A stretch of 64,000 nt of DNA from Trichosphaerium sp. ATCC 40318 (taxonomy: Eukaryota; Discosea; Flabellinia; Trichosidae). How positions within the stretch are numbered: the first letter of the stretch is position 1; the number at the start of each line of letters is the position of its first letter. Below are positions 1 through 12,080 of the stretch, one piece after another. Where the stretch lies: positions 368,513 through 432,512 of the forward strand of contig JALMLS010000204.1 of the NCBI GenBank assembly GCA_038496445.1. Reading direction: 5' to 3'. Position numbers and translations under genes: made by a program. Under the pieces are notes generated by a model, which saw only the letters and a program-made list of their open reading frames with translations, did not search any database and was not told the DNA's origin.

Positions 1-863
1 TGACAGGTTTTTTTTGGTTTTTTTGATTGTTTTTTGGCAGATTTGCAAGGCAGAAACTCGGAGAAGCATTTCATCGCGTATTGTTATAGAGGTAAAGACA
101 AAAACAAGTCATAATTTTTTTTTTTCGATTTCAGCATGAAATTACTACTTGGTTTTCTGAACAATTTTTTGACATTAGGTGAACTCCAAGCCATCAAAAA
201 TAATGCTATTATTGATAAATCAAATAAAGCCTATTATGATATTAATACACTTTATTGTTATAAAGGGTGGTCCTATGGTAATAACAAAACTAAGAATTTC
301 TTATTTTTTTCTGCAAGTTAGTTAACTACAATTATAGAATGTGATTATGAATACTTTTGGGGTGGTATAGGTACTTGACGAAGGTTGTATATCATCTCAT
401 TTCTCTTTAGAATATTCTAGGGGGTGTCACATTTACCTTCCATCTGATTTTGACCAAGCACATCCGACTACAGACCACTATAGAGATATTGTACGTTTTT
501 TTTTTACTCACCACAAAGTTCTTCCAGTTTCTTGTTTTTAACTGTTACAATTTCAGGAATTAGATCCTCCTATAGAGTATGGGGGAACACCTATCATGTG
601 GGCATGTATTCAGGGTCATTTGAAGGCTGTTAAATTGCTTATTCGACTTTTTCCTGAAGGTTAACTACAACTCTTTGTATTGTTTATTAACTAGTTTTAT
701 AGTGGATCTATCAGTTGGTATTACTCATTTAAACAATGCAACAGCATTGGATATTGCATTAAAGAATAAACACTTCACATTAGCGAAATATCTATCAAAA
801 ATGCAAAAAAAGCAGATAAAAAAGAGAAAAAAAGAGGAAAAGAAACAAGTTACAGGAAAATAA
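1..863 (+). CDS. Ankyrin-repeat protein, 5' end truncated by window edge
   Basis: The 3' part of a multi-exon gene. The clearest exons are about 421-490, 557-659 and 703-863, separated by introns with a gtacgt donor at 491 and a gttaac donor at 660. Exon 557-659 encodes an ankyrin helix pair (TPIMWACIQGHLKAVKLL). The next exon carries a second unit (NATALDIALKNKHFTLAKYL) and ends in a Lys-rich tail before the TAA. Ankyrin repeats mediate protein-protein contacts; the partner is unknown. An ORF at 136-275 (MKLLLGFLNNF) is probably an upstream exon, and an exon-like segment at 41-92 suggests the true start lies outside the window. AATAAA follows the stop at about 878. Exon joins upstream of 421 are uncertain. 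Confidence 0.6.
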
Positions 864-1178
864 GAGCAAGTAAAAATAAAGTATTTATTTATGTTATCCA
901 TGAGCCTCTATTGATAATCTTGATTATGTGTAGTCTCCTCGTCCTATCTGTACTTTCGTTACCGAGCATGTAATTCTTTGTTGAACAATAAGACTTAGTT
1001 CCTCACAACCGAGTAGGCCTTAAACTGAACTTTATTGATGGGAATGTTACATTCTTTTCACCTCTAATGTTAATATCTTTCTACAAACAATTATATGTCA
1101 AAAATGCAAATATGCGTAGTGAGATATAGCCTTTACATCTGCTTGATGATTTGCTACGAGTTTATTTGGTGAATCAGT

Positions 1179-2582
1179 CTACGATAAATACTTTGACCAC
1201 GGAAAGGATTTATCGTTGTTGTCCATGTGCGCCCAATAATGTCCACTCAATTGGCCATTGTCATCATAATAACTTTTGTACCTCAGAGTACCGTCAGAGT
1301 TCCAAAACTCATCTGACTTTTCACCGGTAAGTTGTCTTGTAAACATGAGTTGACCATCGCTATACCACTTCTTTTGAAACTCCTTAGTGTAATGCTTTGA
1401 CATTTGTCCATTTTCATACCATTCCTTATTTTGTTGGCCTTTTTTGTAACTTTTCATTTGACCATTTTCGTAATAGTACACAAACTCAACAACATCACCA
1501 AGAAGACTGTAAGTCTTTCTCGCCTTTATTTGGTCACTCTCGTCATACCACCATATCCATTCACCTGCCCTCATGTTGTTTTTCATTTTACCTTCCGCAA
1601 AAACACAGCCACTTGCATACCACCCAGTGCATGGACCATTCTTGTACCCGTCTTTGTAGAGTTGTCGAATCTTTCTGCCTTTTGCAGTGTACTCCCTTAT
1701 GCCATCAAGTTTATCATGTTTATATGTTGTTAGCCACCTAAGATTGTTTCGGTAGTGCTCAGTGTGTGCCCCATGAAGCCTTCCTTGGTTGTCAAAAGCT
1801 TTTCTTTGGATGTAAAACTCTGTGGAGGAGTAAGCTCGTCTCCATGCCTTCCAATACCCAACTTGTTTTAATTCTATTGAATAATGTGTCATAAATGCAG
1901 CTTTTCGTGAGAGAACATGCCTTAAACATAGATATTAGAACCCGGAACAAAATGCAACCAATTACCATTTAGAGAAGGTTGTACGTTCCATTTCGCAGAT
2001 GTACTGTTGTATTTCAGGTGGTAATGACAACAGCAAGGAAGTATCGTCATCTAGAATGGTAGCGTGTTCAGCTATAACTCTTAGTGCAGGCACTGTTCTT
2101 CTGTTTGCCTTTAAAATGCGACGGGATACTTCAACAACTGGTTTTGGTTTTGGTTTTGCACTTGTTGCTACATCAGGAGGTGCTGCTTGAGGTTTGGGTT
2201 TAAAAGCGAGTTGCTCCTCTTTTATCTGTTTTTTGGGTATGAAAGTAAATGAAGGTACAGCATCAGCATGAGCCGAAAATAGAAAAAGAGGTGGTTGATC
2301 TGCTTCAGCTTTTGTATTTGACAAAGGAGTAGTCGGGTTGAAAACAAACGGAGTACCTTGAGCGGAATAAATACGAAGGCAAAACAACAAGAAGAATAAG
2401 TAGAAAAATAATCGCCAAAGAATACCTTTGATACTACTACTGTCACTGGGCTTTGTAGGTTTTTGCATGGGAAGACACGGTGCTTTGCCGGCAAGTAGTT
2501 TATGGTTTATTAGAATAGAAGAAATGACACGTGACATACAACAAAATTCACGTGAATTCGACGAAAGTTCTGTGTAGCACAA
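1179..2582 (-). CDS. F-box-like protein with MORN-2/YwqK-type repeats
   Basis: Two coding blocks are joined by a 45-nt intron at 1921-1965 (gtaatt donor, ttctaat branch-like site, ttaag end). With it removed the frame reads FSKWHVLSRKAAF..., which lines up with FTKFHTLSKRAAT in the F-box/repeat gene at 61617-62675; without it there are two in-frame stops. The N-terminal half is low complexity (Pro/Lys-rich, TPFVFNPTT) and leads to an F-box-like start, LSLPPEIQQYIC. The C-terminal 237 residues hold about 8 degenerate repeats of the form EWYENGQM. F-box proteins recruit substrates to SCF ubiquitin ligases and the repeats would bind the target; that is inference. A hydrophobic stretch near 2390-2440 is either a membrane segment or a further in-frame intron of about 69 nt (gtattc...ctcaag). 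The start is uncertain: in-frame ATGs occur at 2582 and near 2535 and 2468. Confidence 0.7.
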
Positions 2583-2991
2583 AATAAGTGGTCTCTTTTA
2601 AGAAGAATTGAAGATTAATTTTCGAAGAACTACACTGCAATAATGTAATTGCAATAGAAATAGGCGAAAAACTATGAGTTGTATCACGTGGCGAAGAAAA
2701 TCCAGATTCTGGATTTTTGTTCATCTTTGTCCTAAATGAGGCTTATTTTTTAATCTACTGTCACTAGTCCTGTTTCACAAGAAACAATTACTATTAAGAG
2801 TGCACTTGTTCTTATTTTAGCTGTTATGCATTTATTGTTCTATTTGCCTCTCTTGTGTAGTAAGTTTAACTAACAACGCGTAAAAAGTTAGTTTTAGCAC
2901 GTGAACCCAATTTATTTGATTATTCACTGTTTTTTTGTTGACATTGCTTTGGACGCTTTGGTGCTTATTTTTTAGCTATCCCAATCCTAAT
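2583..2991. other. Intergenic, no gene seen
   Basis: AT-rich spacer between the 5' side of the F-box/MORN-like gene and the 3' end of the EF-hand gene, which is also on the minus strand. It holds two CACGTG hexamers (about 2684 and 2900) and no ORF that joins to neighbouring exons. It should include the promoter of the minus-strand F-box gene. Confidence 0.5.
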
Positions 2992-3418
2992 TTATGACTC
3001 TACATACGCTACTTGCCAGTTTTTAATACCACGGACAATTTCGGCAAAGGAAAGCTTCATCTACAACGTAAAAGCGTCAAATCACGTGTTTTGGAACAAA
3101 AAGGTAATAAACATTCAAAAAAAAAGACTATTTCTAGGCGCACATCTCCGGTGGAATCAAAACGCTCAAAAGCCTTCTCAGACGCGAATTTAGCTATCTC
3201 TGAGGGTAATCCAAAGAGGGATACAAGTGCCTGTGACAAATTAATGAATGTTTTGAAAGAAATTTCGTTTAAAGGAAGCTAATGTTAGTACATACTTTTT
3301 GGCTATCTGTTGGCGAGAGTAGTCCTCCCTGAATATTATTTGCTGTTGTAAACACTTTAAATTTATCCTCTAGCTCTTTCTCCGTTATACTACCAAAAGC
3401 ACGTGTTAGCTCCTCCAT
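2992..3418 (-). CDS. Small EF-hand calcium-binding protein
   Basis: Three short exons join in frame. Exon 1 starts at ATG 3418 (MEELTRAFGSITEKELEDKF). A gtatgt intron starts at 3291 and ends in cacag near 3236. Exon 2 reads ALVSLFGLPSEIAKF...AFERFDSTGD. A second intron (gtgcgc...gttgtag) leads to exon 3, MKLSFAEIVRGIKNW, ending at TAA 2992-2994. Across the second junction the loop DSTGDMKLSFAE has EF-hand ligands at positions 1, 3, 5, 7, 9 and 12 (D, T, D, K, S, E). Only one clear EF-hand is present and the protein is about 90 residues, so a continuation beyond a further intron (gtagcg after the NWQ codons) is possible. It most resembles the first EF-hand region of calcineurin-B/recoverin-like sensors. 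A TTG-initiated frame on the opposite strand (3013-3282) is taken as a shadow. Confidence 0.55.
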
Positions 3419-3593
3419 TATTTAACTTTCCGAACAGATAAGGGTAGTTTTGTTAGTTTGATGTCTTTTTTGTTTTTAGTACACTTTTTCTCCGTTTGTC
3501 AACGGTGTTCTATTGAGCACAAGTTATTGATTGTTTCTTCTTGCAGCACATGTAGCCATTGGGGTAATTATTTATAAATACATCACGCTTATC

Positions 3594-3942
3594 TCAATCA
3601 ACACAAGATAAATAATTAATGCGAGAGCAGTCAACGGGGTTCTCCTGGATACTTTCCATTAGTGTGGCCATTGGTTGTCTCTACAAAATTATAAAATCAG
3701 ATACAGTTGACTGTCATCTTAAACACCCTTTGCAGTGACGTACCTTGGTACAGAAGGTGGAGGACGTGTTCTAGAGTCAGAATTACGCCAAGTGTAAGGG
3801 TCAGGCCAATTAGCACTCGTTCTATTATGAGGCAAAGTAGGCGATTGAGAGGCATCGTTTGGGTTTGCAGACAATCTGTTCAATGGCGCTGCACGAGGAC
3901 GAATCTCAGAACGTTGTTCTGAACTACGTGGTGAAGTACTGA
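3594..3942 (-). CDS. Hypothetical Ser/Pro/Arg-rich protein, start unresolved
   Basis: Two exons are supported by a clean gtacgt donor and a ttttgtag acceptor. The first (about 3942-3740) encodes a polar, low-complexity segment (SPRSSEQRSEIRPRAAP, then WPDPYTWRNSDSRTRPPP). The second (about 3680-3594) encodes RQPMATLMESIQENPVDC and a TGA at 3594-3596. I see no domain. No in-frame ATG opens the reading frame: the ATG at about 3942 is in another frame. This may be the 3' part of a longer transcript or a short gene with a hidden first exon. It lies just downstream of the alpha-glucosidase stop (4020) on the same strand, so it could also be an alternative 3' portion. Confidence 0.35.
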
Positions 3943-4019
3943 TGCCATTTAAGAAGTTTAAAGCAGCGCGTTTCCACGTGATAAACTTTTATTATTTTGT
4001 TGCAAGTTTTCTGTTTTCT

Positions 4020-7000
4020 TTACAAACTTATCATTAGCGTATGTTGGCCATCTTCGGTTTTTTCTTTACACTTCCCTTTACAACCAAGTTTTCTTTTATC
4101 GCCAGGTGGAAGTTTTACACTAATCGTGTTGTACGGTAGCTCATATGATCCTTCAACAGTAACATCTACTTCAACAAAATCAAGTTTTGTGTTCACTCTC
4201 AAAGAAACAATAGAGAAGATTTGCTTCTCCAAGAAATCGTTCGTTGACCCTTTGAAATATCGTTAGTCACACATGTGAGAGTATTTAAAAAGGTTATGTA
4301 AATTACCATCATCTTCATAAAGGTCAAATACACTTTCTTGCCCTGGTTCGAGAGATGGAAAGATTAGAAATGTGCGCCCATCATCTTGAAGTTTATCACA
4401 CGTGCTAGACCCAGCATGGTTTGAAAATGGTATAATTCCTCCATCAGGTACAAATAAAGGTATAGTATCGAGTTTAACAGGAACTGAACGAAGTTATTTA
4501 ATTAGAAGAAGCCACCAAGACAATAAACCAAAAACGAAGACAAAAACATACAGAAAAAATTGAGAAAAAGTTCTTGCCTGTTATCGTTGTTCCACCCTTG
4601 TAACGTTCTCCTGTAAACAATGACACCCAATCATTTGATTTTGGTAAGTAAACAGTACGTGTTTTGGCTTCTTTTTCGTATACTGATGCTACAAGAAGAT
4701 TTTTACCAAGCATAAAATCAAATGAATTTTCTCGACACTTAGGATCTTGTTGGTAACTGTACACCTATAAAGAAGGTTTTAATTCTATTGTATTTACTCA
4801 AACAGCAGCTCAAGTCACTTTAAATCAGAGATATATGTACCATTGGGCGCAGAATTGGAGAACCTTTAGAACAGCATTCATGAAATAGTGTATAAATGTA
4901 AGGAATCAGTTTATATCGAAGTTTTATCATTTCCTGGACAATAGGAAGAACTTCACTATGCATCCATGGCTCATTTGCTGTCTGATCAGTATTCCAAGAG
5001 TGAATAGAGAATCTAGGCATAAAAATACCTTGCTAGAGGACAACGTCAATGGTACTTTCGTATTTTTGTAAATTTGTTAAGCAGTACTTGAACCCAGCGA
5101 ACCCATAGTTCCGTATCTGGTTTAGGTCCAGCAAATCCTCCTACATCATGACCATAGTGAGAATAACCAGAAATGGCCATACCTAGTAACTATTAAGAAT
5201 TTTCTAGTCGGGTCAAGTAAAATAGCTAACCCAAACCCATAGGAATATTCCACTTTAGAGTGTGCCAACTGGTATGATTGTCTCCTGACCAAGTTGCAGC
5301 GTATCTGTTAATACCATTATTTTTTTATTAGAAGCGAGCAGTATCGTACCTATGAAGACCTGTACAGCCAGACCTAGAGATAACGTATGGCCTTACTATG
5401 TAAAGACTTAAAAACAGCAAATTAAAACGCAATACCATTTGGAGAGTGTTTAAGTTGAGCTTCACGTGAAGCCATTGTCATCAAGAGTGCATGTAAAGGG
5501 CGCAAAGTCCCAATAAGTGCCTAATGCTATGTTAATACGGTCTTTTAATTCTCCATAATGTTGCGTACAGGTGTACCGAAACCATCGCAAGCTGCAAAAT
5601 CTGGTACAGTTTCATACCTTCAACAAAAGTTAATGGTTCAGATTTTGTTTTAATGTTTGAATACGTACTCATTGTTATCATTCCATGATACGTCTATGCC
5701 ATGATCAAGCAGTTGTATAGTGAGTTTTTCTTTCCACCAATCACAAGTAGCTTTTTTTGTAAAGTCAAGGAACGACGCGTTCCCACCCCAGAATTCGGAT
5801 ACTTTAGCAGTCAGTTTCATAAAAGTTATGTGTTGCAGTACCTTGAACGTTGGTTTTATCTTCATCCATTATAAATAAACCAAGGTCTTTCGCTTCACTA
5901 TATAAAGGATGTGTAACCAAGAGTGCAGGTTTAATATTGGCAGCTAACTATACTTATTTGTAAGCTAGGCTTGTTTTCTTATTATTTTCTGAATTACCTT
6001 CACATTTTTATCATGAAATACACGTGACATTGAAGAAGGATCAGGAAATTTACTTTCATTCCAAGTAAATACGTAACGCTTTCCATCAGCCCCACTAAAT
6101 TAACAATGAGAGTTTGGTTATTGTATCCGCCTTGAGGAGCTTTATGTCAGTTGTGACGTGCCTTGAATACCCAGAAGATAAATGAAACATATCACAAGGA
6201 ATATCATGTTTTTTACAAAGAGAAAGAAATTGTGCAACTCTCTTTTGTGCATCCGGTTCATCAGTATACTTCATAGTAGAACCTGTTATGATTGCATAAG
6301 AAGAAGATTTTAAACAGGTAACTAGTGCATTACCAAGGTAACCAAGACTCCATCTTGGTGGCATACAACATCTGCCAACAAGCTTTGAGAATTTTGTTAC
6401 AACATCTTCTATTGTAGGGCCATAGATGAAGTAGTAGTCTACGTCACCGTTTAAAGCTTTATAGTATCGATATGGCCCTAAGTTATACATTAGTTAGGTT
6501 TGGTATTCCAAGATGTTAAAGAGCAACCTGAATAGTTTGATACTTCGCATCCCATGTTAAAAACCGATTCACTTAAATTATCGTAAAATATACCTTTTAA
6601 CATAAGGTGAGAAAGAGTACAATAAACACTATTAAATTACCGTAAGCAATATCTAAAGATGGTACGTAAGTCACATAGAATGGAATGAATTTATATAAGG
6701 GATCCGAATGCTCTACAAAACAATGTCAATCTACATCAAAGTTTTATGGATTAGAGGAAGTCTTACCCGCATTGTATGCTAGAGCATCTCTGTTGAGCAT
6801 ACGCATACTCCTACTGTATTTATTCAAAGCGCCACTCTTTTCACCAAATCCATAGTAGTACTCTATACCCTAGAGTAGGCGACTCAGCTAATGTTTCTCA
6901 AACTTGGGACTAACCCAATCACCATCAGGTGTGCCTCTGCGCATATAATGGTACACAGACCTTGTATTGACTCCTTTTACATAAGCTTTGGAACGTTCTC

Positions 7001-7553
7001 CCATGCCTGAGCAAGTGTCGGCATCAAAGAGATTATGAAATAGCCACAAATCGAGTAATACCTTGGTAGTTTCCACCAAGATCCTGAGCGAATACTTTGC
7101 CCTTTGAAACATCTTCCCAACGGACATAAAATCCCTCCTTAAAGTTGACATGTATCCTAAGCTTGCTTGTCGTTATCGACGCTGTTGAATCTTGCACGTC
7201 AGTCTTGACAACTGGACACGAAAAGGCGTCTGCGTCTTCCTTACTTCTACCTGTTGTTTCTCGTTAACAGTTGCGTTGTATAGGACGATTCACACCTTCA
7301 TAAGGCATGCACCCATTGGAATCAACTATAGACCACGTTTTTGGTTGTCGTAATGTACCGTCTGGTAAAAACGTAACTCTAACTGTATGATTACGTTAAT
7401 AATACGCCCATTATAACGAATAATACCAATATCATGCTCTAGTGTTATCACAGAAAATTTTTCGCCACCACTTGCTTTAAAACGTAATCCATTACCGGAT
7501 TTAGCGTCAACGTTATCACAAACAATATGTGATGGCACTACAACTTTTTCCAT
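4020..7553 (-). CDS. GH31 family alpha-glucosidase
   Basis: About 15 small exons encode a glycoside hydrolase family 31 enzyme that cleaves terminal alpha-glucosyl (or related) bonds. Visible in order: N-terminal beta domain (MEKVVVPSHIVCDN at 7553; FYVRWEDVSKGKVFAQDLGG near 7100), YYYGFGEKSG near 6850, GPTIEDVVTKFSKLVG then PPRWSLGYLG at 6490-6340, nucleophile motif DVSWNDNNEY near 5680 (family form WxDMNE), RPYVISRSGCTGLHRYAATW near 5370-5310, acid-catalyst motif TWSGDNHTSWHTLKWNIP near 5280, IHSWNTDQTANEPW near 4980, and C-terminal beta domains to MISL at 4022. All catalytic residues are present. There is no obvious signal peptide, so a cytosolic or non-classical location is possible. The NNEY variant of the nucleophile motif is closer to forms common in bacterial members than to the DMNEPS of ER glucosidase II. 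Confidence 0.9.
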
Positions 7554-7777
7554 GAGCTCTAGAAGTTTTTAGACTACTAGCAGTAAAACAAAGTCTGCTG
7601 TGGTAGAATACTCCTGCCTACAAAATACTTGAGATCTGAGTGCAACAAAACGTAAAGTAAAACGAAACAAGGTAAGCCAGTCAATATTTACAGTCTTATT
7701 GGCTCTATAAAGTACAAGGGTTCAAAAACGGCAACTAGTAAGGAAGCACAAGATAAAAAAAAGAAATCCGAATAGAT

Positions 7778-10700
7778 CTACTGCCGCGAATCCATTTTGT
7801 TCAGTACGGATTGTAAGATACCACCAGAAGTACGTGTACTTGCTATAGTACGCGTACCAGGTCGTATTCCTCGCGTTGTGTACCCTCTAGCTGAACCCGA
7901 TAAGTTCCTTACCGGTGAAATAGGAACACTCCCAGTAACAATTGGCCGCGTTGGAGCGTTTGTACAGAATTTATCCCAGTGACCTTTACGCATGCAACGA
8001 AGGCACACATATTGTTTATCAGCTTCACGTAGCATATCCCTCACTGTCAACTACAAAAAGACGTTAACACTAAAGAAACCGACAGTGTTTTATTCTGTAA
8101 CGACCACTACTTGCAAGTAGTGATGCACTTTTTTTCATCAACAGTGACTTACTTCTCCCTCTATCAACTCTTTTACCTTATTAGAGGTATCAGACTTGAG
8201 AAATTTTTTCAAGTTTGCAGCACGCGAAACATAAGCATTATTGATCTTATGCTCATCATACATAGCTTGCTCTATTTTACGAGCCTTTAACAAACATATA
8301 AGTAAACTACAATATCAAGTAAATGTCTACAAAAAAAGCCTTACCAGCAACGCTGTAGTACCATAATCAATATCATCGGTTTTCTCTCCCTTTCGTAGTA
8401 ATTTTGTCAAGTCGGCAATATTATTATTCCTTGAGCTAGTCTGCAAGATACAATGAATACAAAGGTGTACAACGAGAGACAACACTGTGTATATCTCAAA
8501 TAAATATATGAAAAGAAAAAAAACGCACCTGTGGCGATTGTGAGCCAGTAGCTACTTGATGTTGTGGATCTCGATTTTCAATTCTACTATTTCGGTTTGG
8601 GGAAGGCAGAGAAGGTGGAATATACCGCTGGGCAGTTGTAGTTCGAGGTGTTCTGACAGCTCTTATCGTATTACGAGGAGGTGTAACCGATCTTATAGTT
8701 GTACGTTGTGGTATAACTGCTCTTATCGTGGGAGGTGGTGTAATAACTCTCGCCGTAGTGATCTTTGGAGGAATATATCTTTGTGTAGTCTGCCTGTGTG
8801 TTATAACCATTGACGATGAGCCATGCATTGAAGGCAATGATGTATGCATAGGTTTTGAAGGTGATAAAGTTGTTTGTTTAGAAATATGAACTGTCCTCAT
8901 AGTGCTTGGTAAAGAAGGTGGATTCTTAGGTTTATGAGCATTACCAAAAGATTGTTGGATTGTTATTTGTCTAACAGGCTTTTGAGGAGATCCAGGATGC
9001 TGTATAGGAAGTCTAGAAACAACTGACCTAGGGCTAGAAGCCTTAGGCGAATGTGGAAGCGACATTGAAAAACTTCTTGAGGTTATATACACTAAAAGCG
9101 CTGTTACTCCTTTGAGACAAAAAAGGGATGAGAAATTCACGTACTGTTTTCAGGCGCAGACGAAGGATTCGATATACTAGCAATGAATAAGATTAAAACA
9201 TTACTCCTAAGCTATGCTAGCTAGGTAGCTATAAAAACAAGGTATTGGAGCGTACCGTTCTGCAAGTGTTTCAGAGGTTCTTCGTTTTTTTGTAGGTGAT
9301 TTTATTGGAGTAGTGGCCTTGCGCTTATTACTTCTTATCCTCTTTTGAGGCGATGTGTGCCTTACAGCCTTCTGAGGCGATGTACGCCTTATCTTCTGAG
9401 GCGATGCATTCCTTATCGTCTTCAAAGGCGATGTACGTCTCGCTACTACTGCGTCATTAAATGACGTGAACCGATTTGGTTGTTCAAGTCTAGTGGCAGG
9501 CATTTCTTCTGGAAAAAAAAAGGTTACTACTTCGTTGTTTAAAAAATCGTTAGTTCTTACCCTCGTCATCGCTGCTATCACTAATTTCAATAATACTAAC
9601 TTCAGGGTTTTGTAGCTCCAAGGAACTCATAGTTTGACTTTGATCCGGTGTATTAATGCTCAAATCAGGCTCAATTTGTACAGAACTTGCATCAGGTCCT
9701 GCCGATTCAAGCAAAGAACAAAAATAAGAGTCCACAATAACATCACACCACTGTAATGCTTTGTCGCATACTGAACACTTCCAAGCCTTATTGTGTATAT
9801 TCAATTGTAACCAAATACGTAAATCAAAGCACTAAAGACCACAATCAGACAAAGAAGCCAATGAAGCCAAAGAAGAAAAAAAGGAGAATCTAGCAACACT
9901 AATTTACCTGTAGATGTGTACACGTCCTACCCCTGCAAGGTATCTCAATACGAGATAGACTCATAGGATCAACTAGAGGAACGTCTGAGCTCATTATTTC
10001 AACACCACTAGATTCAAAAGACGCTTTTGCTATTCGATAATGTCAGGAGAAATTCAATAACATTGATGAGGATTATCAACGTACCATTTGCTTTCGACTC
10101 CTCCATTGAAATACGCTGGTTTTTAACATACTCAACTACAGAGTCTTCATCATGCTCTTTAACATACTGTAGGACTCCATAGAAACACTAAAATAAAGTC
10201 AAGCGAAAACAACTTTACAGCAATCAAGCTACCTGTGCAGTACTAGTCGAAATCTCAATACTGTTTTGACCAAACTGAATATTTCTTAGCTTCAATGGCA
10301 TATCTGGTTCCTAATTAAGAGTAAGCACGATAAAATTAGCAATAAACGTACTGTAGGCACTTTGATTTGTTCTCCATTAACAGTCATACGAATAGAACCT
10401 GCACTATAAATTAATAACTCGAGCCTTGTAATTTATCCTAACCAATAGGCCATGCGTGTCTATCTGTAGGTTTATCATAAGGAGCATCAGGATCTACAAA
10501 TGTCCTAAAATAAACACTGACATTATCTGTGAGCGGTTCCTAAAGAGAAAATGAAAAACCGAAAAAAAATGGAATAAAAAAAAAATGTGACACATTTTGG
10601 CATCGTGTCAAAAAAATTATCGGTTCCTTCCATCTCTGCCAATAAAACGGAAAGTTATGGACAGCATCCAAGCGTAAATGGTAAAGAAACAATGGTCTAC

Positions 10701-11541
10701 GAGGCTTACAAAAGCGCAGCGAGACATGGATGGATGTTGATAAGAAAACGTACTGTCACGAAAATAGAGAAATAATGACAGACTAGTAAACGCGCTTCAA
10801 AAGCCAACAATGGCGGTTGAGAACTTATAGGCACATGAAACGGATCTGTGGCATCTGCACGAGCTATCAATTCTCGAATTGGAGCTGGTATTTCAAAGGG
10901 AGAAAGAATCTCTGGACGACAAGCTTCACAGTCCAAAAGCTCAGGTAATATGTACCTAGGTAGTTGACCAGAAGACTCACTATAAACACAAAGAATGTCA
11001 GTTGATGTTTAAGCTATTTGATGGTGAAGAATTCGGAAAATTCGCCAAAATTCTTTACCTGTAACTAGCGAATCGTACACATCTGTTTTTTAGTACTTCA
11101 AACGATACTATATTGGCAGCGTGTAATTTAATGAGTGACTCGAAATTTGCAGAGATAGTCTCTAATAGCTTTGCTTTATTCAACTGATGCTCTTCATTAT
11201 CACAAAATACGCTACAGTGACGGTTTAACACAAAATCAATAAAGTTAGATTTTTTTTCGATCTATTGAGCTTAAACGTACTGTTTTAGACATTCTAGAAG
11301 CCTTGTACTATCAAAGGCGTTTCTAATAACATTCTAGTGTTATGTTAGATGTGACCATAGTATTTAACCGTATTTCTACGCTATTGATTCTTAAAGTTAC
11401 CTCAAGCTGCTCAAAGCTCAGTAATTTTTTGATGCGCGTTATCTTATCTGTAAATGCGCTATCATCGGTCATAGTGTTCCTTGTTAACGCATTGCCACCC
11501 CGTAGGCATTTATATTCTCTAGTCGTAGTTTTTCGCGCCAT
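7778..11541 (-). CDS. PIAS/SIZ-type SUMO E3 ligase with C-terminal zinc knuckle
   Basis: A multi-exon gene read from ATG 11541. The N-terminal exons hold a helical, possibly SAP-like region, then a PINIT-like region (about 10950-10370). The SP-RING follows at 9990-9700: PCRGRTCTHLQ, an intron, CFDLRIWLQLNIHNKAWKC and SVCDKALQW. This is the Cys/His pattern of PIAS and Siz proteins, which bind Ubc9 and direct SUMO to substrates. An acidic SUMO-interacting-like stretch, VSIIEISDSSDDEG, follows. The tail (9590-8500) is dense in S/T-P-x-K sites (TSPQK, ASPQK) and in TIRAV-type repeats. A CCHC knuckle, YVCLRCMRKGHWDKFC, lies near 8010-7970 before the stop at 7778. The join between the tail and the knuckle exons runs through several introns; if wrong, a second gene would begin near 9080 (MSLPHSPKASSP). 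Confidence 0.8.
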
Positions 11542-12080
11542 CAGTGAGGGTTTTTTACCGCTCAGCTAACCGGAACTTGTTGCAACCACAAATCAATCAA
11601 ACAGTATGTTTTCTCAACTACTAGTACACTATTCTAGTACACGTTGTATTATCAAGACACGTGGTCTATTTCATGAGAAACAAAGTCTTTCCGTTGTTTT
11701 TTGTGATCCATTTTGAGAATACAGCATAGTGTTGGCACAGTGGCCAATAGTACTTCGAAGTAGATAGTAGCTTGATAATAAAAGAGTCTAAATAGACACG
11801 TTGTAAAGGTTTTCGGCTACGTAGCACAAACAATTCAGCACGCGAAGTCCAATTGGAGGATATTAGAGATTGTTCAGTTTAATAAATGTTAGGCTACTTT
11901 TCGGTTATACTATTAACACGGGGGAATAAATATTGCACCGGGACTCCGAGCTATAGCAAAACTTCTGGTTAAGAATGTCGGGAACTTTTATTTTTTTGAG
12001 TCAGATCCAAGTAAGCCTGCAAACGCAGGAATAGAGTACGTAGGCATTGCCTATATTTAATAAGAATATTGCTTGCAAAA
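11542..12080. other. Intergenic, no gene seen
   Basis: About 540 nt between the start of the PIAS-like gene and the stop of the HAD phosphatase gene, both on the minus strand. It should contain the PIAS promoter and the HAD 3' UTR. A CACGTG occurs near 11660. No exon with convincing splice signals was found. Confidence 0.5.

Noticed and set aside
3013-3282. Plus-strand 89-codon frame, Lys/Ser-rich
   Set aside because: It begins at TTG with no ATG, and the opposite strand gives a spliced EF-hand protein with a correct calcium loop over the same bases.
8556-8813. Plus-strand Trp/Ser/Arg-rich frame inside the PIAS tail
   Set aside because: Shadow of the repetitive minus-strand TIRAV/TPP-repeat exon.
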